Source: Acanthamoeba sp. SK_2022b
Taxonomy: Eukaryota; Discosea; Longamoebia; Acanthamoebidae
Length of the DNA: 23,406 bases
Assembly (NCBI GenBank): GCA_027943245.1
Contig: JANDJZ010000735.1
Location: 1 to 23,406 of the forward strand
Reading direction: 5' to 3'
A program made the translations under genes and the position numbers. The notes under the pieces are model-generated. The model searched no databases. It was not told the origin of the DNA and saw only the letters and a program-made list of their open reading frames with translations. The first letter of the stretch is position 1; each line of letters opens with the position of its first letter. This document shows positions 19,571 to 23,406 of the stretch, in pieces.

Positions 19571-20973
19571 ATGTCCGCCATGACGACTCCGTCCGAGCTC
19601 TACCCCATCGTGTTCAGCTTCCTCCAGGCCAACGGCAAGAAGAAGGCCGCGCAGAAGCTCAAGAAGGAGGCCAACCTGGTACACCTGCCCTTTCTCTTTT
19701 GATCTGCTGCGAGAGAGATTTTGCAGCTGCATCATGCTCGCAGACCCTGTGCTGTCTTTCGTGCCCGATTCGGCGTCATTGACACATCCTGTGCTCAAAT
19801 CTCAACAGAGCGATGAAAATTCCGAGGTCGATCTCATGGACGTTTTCAAGGCCTATCTTGCCACCAAGGGGTACCTCCTGGCCTTCCATTCTATCCCCTC
19901 GCCTCTACTTGAACAAGAATTTCTTTTTTTTTCTAAATGCTAGCACAATTTATTGCTCAGTTTCACAAATTTAATCGCAACAAATTAAATCGCAAGCGAA
20001 AAAGCGAAACAAATTCTAACGTTCATTTTTGTGGCTGTGGTACCCGCGAACAGCACCACACTCGTAAAGCCATCGGAGGTGACCGAGGGCAAGAAGAGGA
20101 AGAGAAACGACTCGGACGCGGAGGAGGAGAAGGAGAAGGACACCACGAACAAGAAGGCCAAGAAGGAGGAGGAGGCCAAAAAGAAGGAGGAGTCGTCCGA
20201 CGACGACAGCTCGTCCAGCTCCGATTCCGACTCGTCGTCCTCCGACTCCGAGTCTGAAGAGGAGGACAAGAAGGAGAAGAAGGCCGAGAAGAAGGAGTCG
20301 TCTGATGACGACAGCTCGTCCAGCTCTGACTCTGACTCATCGTCGTCGGACTCTGAGGAGGAGGACAAGAAGAAGGACGGAAAGAAGGAGGAGTCGTCCG
20401 ATGACGACAGCTCGTCCAGCTCCGATTCCGACTCGTCGTCCGACAGCTCAGATTCTGACTCGTCGTCCTCGGAGGATGAAAAGGAGGAGCCCAAGAAGAA
20501 GGAGGAGGCTGAGAAGAAGAAGAAGAAGAAGGAGTCGTCTGATGACGACAGCTCGTCCAGCTCTGATTCCGACTCGTCGTCGTCGGACGATGACTCGTCG
20601 AGCTCCGAATCCGAGGCCGAAGACAAGAAGAAGGACGAGAAGAAGAAGGAGGCTGAGAAGAAGAAGAAGAAGGAGGAGTCGTCCGATGACGACAGCTCGT
20701 CCAGCTCCGATTCCGACTCGTCGTCGTCGGATGAAGAGGAGAAGAAGGACAAGAAGAAGGACGAGAAGAAGAAGGAGGAGCCCAAGAAGAAGGACGAGGA
20801 CAAGATGGAGGTCGAGGAGCCGGTTCAGACGCCCGTCACCCCCAACGGCAGCAGCAAGAAGAGCAAGAAGGAGAACGTGCCGTTCAAGCGCATCAAGGAG
20901 GACGAGATCGACGTCGACCCCAAGCTGTCCGACAACTCCTTCTTCTCCAAGGCACGTCCAATTGCACACATTC

Positions 20974-21032
<59 letters not shown>

Positions 21033-21237
21033 CAAAGCGAACCATCTAACAGTGATTGCCAATGGTTGGCTTTGAATGTGGCTGCAGGAGGACGAGTGGG
21101 GCGCGAGGGCCAACTCGGTGCTGAGCGCCGTCCGAGGCAAGGGCTTCAGGCACGAGAAGACCAAGAAGAAGAGGGGCTCCTACAAGGGCGGCAAGATCAA
21201 CGACGGCATGGTGTCGAGCATCAAGTTCGACGACTAG
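19571..21237 (+). CDS. NOLC1: Nopp140/SRP40-like nucleolar phosphoprotein (LisH + acidic-Ser repeats + SRP40-C)
   Basis: Nopp140 (yeast Srp40) is a nucleolus/Cajal-body chaperone of snoRNPs and is heavily phosphorylated by casein kinase 2. Four exons (19571-19678, 19809-19870, 20054-20951, 21088-21237) join in phase to give 405 aa. Seen: an N-terminal LisH (about 7-36, SELYPIVFSFLQANGKKKAA); a central region with five acidic-serine clusters alternating with Lys-rich linkers; and the SRP40 C-terminal domain (PFKRIKEDEIDVDPKLSDNS...RGKGFRHEKTKKKRGSYKGG...SSIKFDD), complete to the stop. Each Ser/Asp/Glu cluster is a dense set of S-x-x-D/E CK2 sites. The last intron seems to use a GC donor (AAG|GCACGT) and contains a (CA)n repeat; a GT choice nearby breaks the frame. 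Length is between that of yeast Srp40 and animal Nopp140. Confidence 0.94.
20188..20740 (+). repeat. five in-frame acidic-serine repeat units within the Nopp140-like gene
   Basis: Five copies of a unit starting ESSDDDSSSSSDSDSSS (first bases at about 20190, 20297, 20391, 20531 and 20678) are separated by Lys/Glu-rich linkers of 8-25 residues. They are close at the DNA level, with the core GACGACAGCTCGTCCAGCTC recurring, so they probably arose by unit duplication. The repetition also opens spurious long frames on the other strand. Confidence 0.9.
20975..21031. repeat. (CA)28 dinucleotide microsatellite in the last Nopp140 intron
   Basis: About 28 CA units inside the intron between the acidic repeats and the SRP40-C exon, starting about 22 nt after the donor. 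Confidence 0.97.
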
Positions 21238-21338
21238 ACCGACATCAAGAGAGACAAAGCCAATCGCGACATAAAACAAAATACATAACTTCACATTTTT
21301 GGACATCACCACGCGCCCTTTTCGATCGAAGCACCCGC

Positions 21339-21456
21339 GTTCCAACGTTAAGTGAAGAGTACGCGACCAATTGCCAGCTGGCCGTCGTTTGCGGGCCACC
21401 CGCTGGTGCTCGCCGATCGCCCGCAAGAGTATATACTCTTCACTGAACGTCGGAAC
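21339..21456. repeat. imperfect 23-bp inverted repeat with 72-nt spacer
   Basis: The left arm 21339-21361 begins GTTCCAACGTTAAGTGAAG. The right arm 21434-21456 is its reverse complement with two mismatches (21 of 23 paired). The spacer holds a second short inverted pair (GCGGGC / GCCCGC), and the perfect palindrome GAGTATATACTC overlaps the right arm. It lies between the Nopp140-like gene and the SRP40-C microgene. It could be a small inverted-repeat element or a regulatory site. Confidence 0.8.
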
Positions 21457-21507
21457 CCATGTCATGCCGACCTCGGCGCAGGAACAATCTCGCATCACAC
21501 TCCCGAC

Positions 21508-21819
21508 ATGGCGCACACACCAGATGAAGACGCCCCGAGGGGGGCCATGCCGGAGCTCGGGGACGTAGGACGGCTGGAGGAGTCCCTCCGGCAGAGCTCC
21601 CTTCAGGACGACGCGCAGGCTTCCTCCGCCGCCCACCTCAACAGCGTGCTGAACGCTGCACGAGGCAAGGAGTTTCGGCACGAGAAGACAAAGAAGAAGA
21701 AGGGGCTGTACACAGGTTCGTATTGTCCCCCATCTAAAGCACTGCCTACTTACCGAGTCGAGGCTGCAGGTGGCCTCATCAACGACGACACCATAAAGAG
21801 CATCAAGTTCGACGACTAG
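21508..21819 (+). CDS. orphan SRP40-C domain microprotein (paralog of Nopp140 C-terminus)
   Basis: An 85-aa product, exons 21508-21715 and 21770-21819 joined in phase 1 (ACAG|GTTCGT ... CTGCAG|GTGG). Residues about 45-85 repeat the C-terminal domain of the gene just upstream: LNSVLNAARGKEFRHEKTKKKKG, then TGGLINDDTIKSIKFDD, against NSVLSAVRGKGFRHEKTKKKRG and KGGKINDGMVSSIKFDD. The first 40 residues are acidic, lack the LisH and Ser/Lys repeats, and only weakly resemble the parent's linker. The copy has a 54-nt intron where the parent has none and lacks the parent's (CA)n intron. A tandem or retroposed partial duplication is inferred. Function is unknown; it could compete with or modulate the full-length protein. 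The start is the first ATG close before the homology. Confidence 0.7.
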   Translation: MAHTPDEDAPRGAMPELGDVGRLEESLRQSSLQDDAQASSAAHLNSVLNAARGKEFRHEKTKKKKGLYTGSYCPPSKALPTYRVEAAGGLINDDTIKSIKFDD

Positions 21820-21891
21820 CCCAGCAAACACAGAACAATAACTCTGGTGAATTTTCAGGGATATTACAATTATCCAGGGAATCCAGAAAAA

Positions 21892-21897
21892 AATAAA
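21892..21897 (+). terminator. putative polyadenylation signal AATAAA of the SRP40-C microgene
   Basis: AATAAA in an A-rich stretch 73 nt after the microgene stop codon and 92 nt before the next start codon. Confidence 0.35.
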
Positions 21898-21988
21898 AAT
21901 AAATAACAAAAAAACAACATCATCGATAAGGGATTTAAAACTAAAACCGTCCAGCACCTCCGGCATTGCCCTCCTACCACCTCTTAAA

Positions 21989-22822
21989 ATGACAGACTCC
22001 CGCCCACTCGTCTTTTACGACATCTCTTCGCCCATAGAACCCCGCTCCTTCGCGCCCAATCCTGCCAAGGCCCGTCTCGCGCTCAGCTTCAAACGTGTAC
22101 CCTTCAAGACGACCTGGGTCGACATCCTCGACATCCCTGACGTTCGCAAGGGGCTCAGCTGCCCGGCCTGCCGTAAGTTCGACGATGACTCCGACTACTA
22201 CACACTGCCCATGCTGCAGGACCCGGCCTCGGGCAGGGTCATTGGTGACTCATTCGACATCGCCAACTATCTGGAGGACACGTTCCCAGACTCGGGCGGC
22301 TGCCTTTTCCCTCCGGACTCCACCCGCACCGGACTGGACTACGAGAGCCCGAACAAGGACACGGCATTCTTCGCGCCCCTGACCTCCAACCCGGGGTCCA
22401 AAAACGAGGCCTACGCAAGGTTCAACAGGCACGTCGACACCACCTTCTCATCCCATGCGATACTCCTCGCCCAGTATCTCCCCTTCAACCCGAGCTCGGC
22501 CGAGGCCGTAAGAGCGCTCTTCGTCAAGCGCGCACACGTGAGCTCCTGGGACGATATCTGCGTTAAGGGCGAGGCAAGAGAGCAGCTCAAGGCGGCGTTC
22601 AAGGTGGCACTGACGTCACTGGCCCAGCTGTTTATGATCCACGAAACCGGACCGTACCTCGAGGGGAAACAGGCCACTTATGCCGACCTGATTGTGGGCG
22701 GGTGGCTGATCATGCTCTCCGCCACCATGCCTGAGGAGGAGTGGAAGGATTTCAGGACGTGGCATGGTGGAGTCTTTGGCCGGCTGCATGATGCCTTGCG
22801 GGAGAACTATTTTGAGTGCTAA
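21989..22822 (+). CDS. GST-like protein, fungal etherase/GST type, intronless
   Basis: Thioredoxin-fold glutathione transferase relative, 277 aa, one uninterrupted exon. Seen: N-terminal LVFYDISSP, the beta-alpha-beta start of the GST fold; ARLALSFKRVPFKTTWVDI; LPMLQDP followed by DSFDIANYLEDTFPD, the cis-Pro plus Asp-Ser glutathione-contact region; and a C-terminal all-helical part with GPYLEGKQATYADLIVGGWL, the N-capping/hydrophobic staple region. The layout and the Y-D-x-S start are most like the basidiomycete GST/etherase-like group. The usual catalytic Ser/Tyr/Cys of the N-terminal domain is not obvious (S13 or S14 are candidates), so activity is unproven. Lack of introns among genes with 2-12 exons hints at recent transfer or retroposition. 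No paralog in the window. Confidence 0.85.
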   Translation: MTDSRPLVFYDISSPIEPRSFAPNPAKARLALSFKRVPFKTTWVDILDIPDVRKGLSCPACRKFDDDSDYYTLPMLQDPASGRVIGDSFDIANYLEDTFPDSGGCLFPPDSTRTGLDYESPNKDTAFFAPLTSNPGSKNEAYARFNRHVDTTFSSHAILLAQYLPFNPSSAEAVRALFVKRAHVSSWDDICVKGEAREQLKAAFKVALTSLAQLFMIHETGPYLEGKQATYADLIVGGWLIMLSATMPEEEWKDFRTWHGGVFGRLHDALRENYFEC

Positions 22823-23269
22823 TAGAGAAGGAGGTTGAGGCGTGCTGTGGTTTTGGCTCTACAGTGACTAGACTAGGGTGTCCAGATGTAAACTTTCAAT
22901 GGTAATCCAACAACCAGCCACTTTTGGCACAGCCTTCTACCGTGCAAGCCCTGAGTGTCAAATTGCAAAGAGTGCTTAAACATGGAAACACCTGCTGAGG
23001 CTGCAACGTGGAAGAGAAAGTGAAGCGGTTTTCTCTCCGATAATAATTTGAAAAAGAAAAGAATTTATTTTCTAAACCAAAGTACCTGCCTTGATTCGGC
23101 GGAAGCCAGAACGCAAAACAGAACAGTGAAGGGCCAGCAGGGTCACAACGTCTGTACCTCTTGCAGGCGTGCACGTGTTGAAAACAAGAACACGAGTAGA
23201 TTTGTGAGATGGAACCTACCAAAGATAGACTCCAACGCAAACTCGAGGTAGCCCCCAAAATCTTGCATC
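22823..23269. other. intergenic right of the GST gene, no gene seen
   Basis: About 450 nt with lower GC than the genes, including an A-rich patch near 23048-23065. A 159-codon open frame covers part of it on the minus strand (23375-22896) but has no recognisable motif and atypical codon use. Likely 3' flanks of the GST gene and of a minus-strand gene entering from the right. Confidence 0.45.
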
Positions 23270-23353
23270 TCATTTCTTGGCCTTCTTCGTGCATGCCCTC
23301 CACATGCGCTCCTTCATCTTTTTTATACGACGCTGCTGACGTGGCGCTGCATC
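23270..23353 (-). CDS. possible terminal exon of a basic protein gene entering from the right edge
   Basis: I do not recognise it. A CCCAG acceptor (23356-23354 on the minus strand) can open an 84-nt exon encoding a very basic tail, RRIKKMKERMWRACTKKAKK, ending in a TGA at 23272-23270. Base composition and the clean ending look like a C-terminal exon. However, the exon is only 27 codons, the upstream exons lie outside the window, and the overlapping longer frame is an alternative. Confidence 0.3.
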   Translation of the reverse strand, partial: DAAPRQQRRIKKMKERMWRACTKKAKK

Positions 23354-23406
23354 CTGGGCTCATCTTGGGCTCCAAAGGCGGAAAAGCTAAAGACCGTGCG
23401 GGGACT

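Noticed and set aside
19985..21164. minus-strand frames of 272 and 238 codons opposite the Nopp140-like gene
   Set aside because: Created by the repetitive Ser/Asp/Lys coding sequence read on the other strand, and they run through the last intron and CA repeat.
22896..23375. 159-codon minus-strand frame at the right end
   Set aside because: No family resemblance and unusual composition. A short basic terminal exon in another frame fits splice and stop signals better.

Overview
The window looks like nuclear DNA of a GC-rich, intron-dense amoebozoan, most likely Acanthamoeba. The case rests on many short spliceosomal introns (mostly 50-100 nt, GT-AG), strong G/C preference at third codon positions, and gene families typical of a free-living amoeba. 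No bacterial operons, CRISPR arrays, tRNA or rRNA genes were seen. Gene models were built by hand: exons were joined only where the splice sites and reading phases could be read, and unresolved junctions are stated in the entries.

Layout, left to right. (1) 1-260 (-): start of a gene for a secreted Cys-containing protein that runs off the left edge. (2) 604-3740 (-): F-box/TPR protein with an acidic tail, divergent from (3) 3922-5072 (+): ELO-type fatty-acid elongase. (4) 5225-6609 (-): aldo/keto reductase, tail-to-tail with the elongase. (5) 6877-8464 (-): CDC123/D123 protein, a translation-initiation (eIF2) assembly factor. (6) 8465-10308: the only large gene-free stretch. It holds a 1.2-kb segment almost devoid of CpG, a weak Ty1/copia RNase H-like relic and a 24-nt T run. 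(7) 10309-10567 (+): Pmp3-family membrane peptide, tail-to-tail with (8) 10668-12596 (-): Iwr1/SLC7A6OS-like RNA polymerase II import factor. (9) 12823-14038 (-): FCP1/SCP-type DxDxT phosphatase. (10) 14513-16199 (-): SLC35B-type nucleotide-sugar/PAPS transporter. (11) 16406-19308 (-): AATF/Bfr2 ribosome-biogenesis protein, divergent from (12) 19571-21237 (+): Nopp140/SRP40 nucleolar phosphoprotein. (13) 21508-21819 (+): small gene carrying a duplicated SRP40 C-terminal domain. (14) 21989-22822 (+): intronless GST-like gene. (15) A possible terminal exon of a minus-strand gene entering from the right (23270-23353).

Functional neighbourhoods. AATF and Nopp140, both nucleolar ribosome-assembly proteins, are head-to-head across about 260 bp and probably share a promoter region. 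A duplicate of the Nopp140 C-terminal domain follows directly. The Iwr1-like and FCP-like genes, both potentially tied to RNA polymerase II, lie in tandem on one strand. The rest are metabolic or membrane housekeeping genes.

The most unusual signals are the CpG-depleted island, the orphan SRP40-C microgene with its own intron and an imperfect 23-bp inverted repeat upstream, two apparent GC-AG introns in the AATF/Nopp140 pair, and the intronless fungal-type GST.
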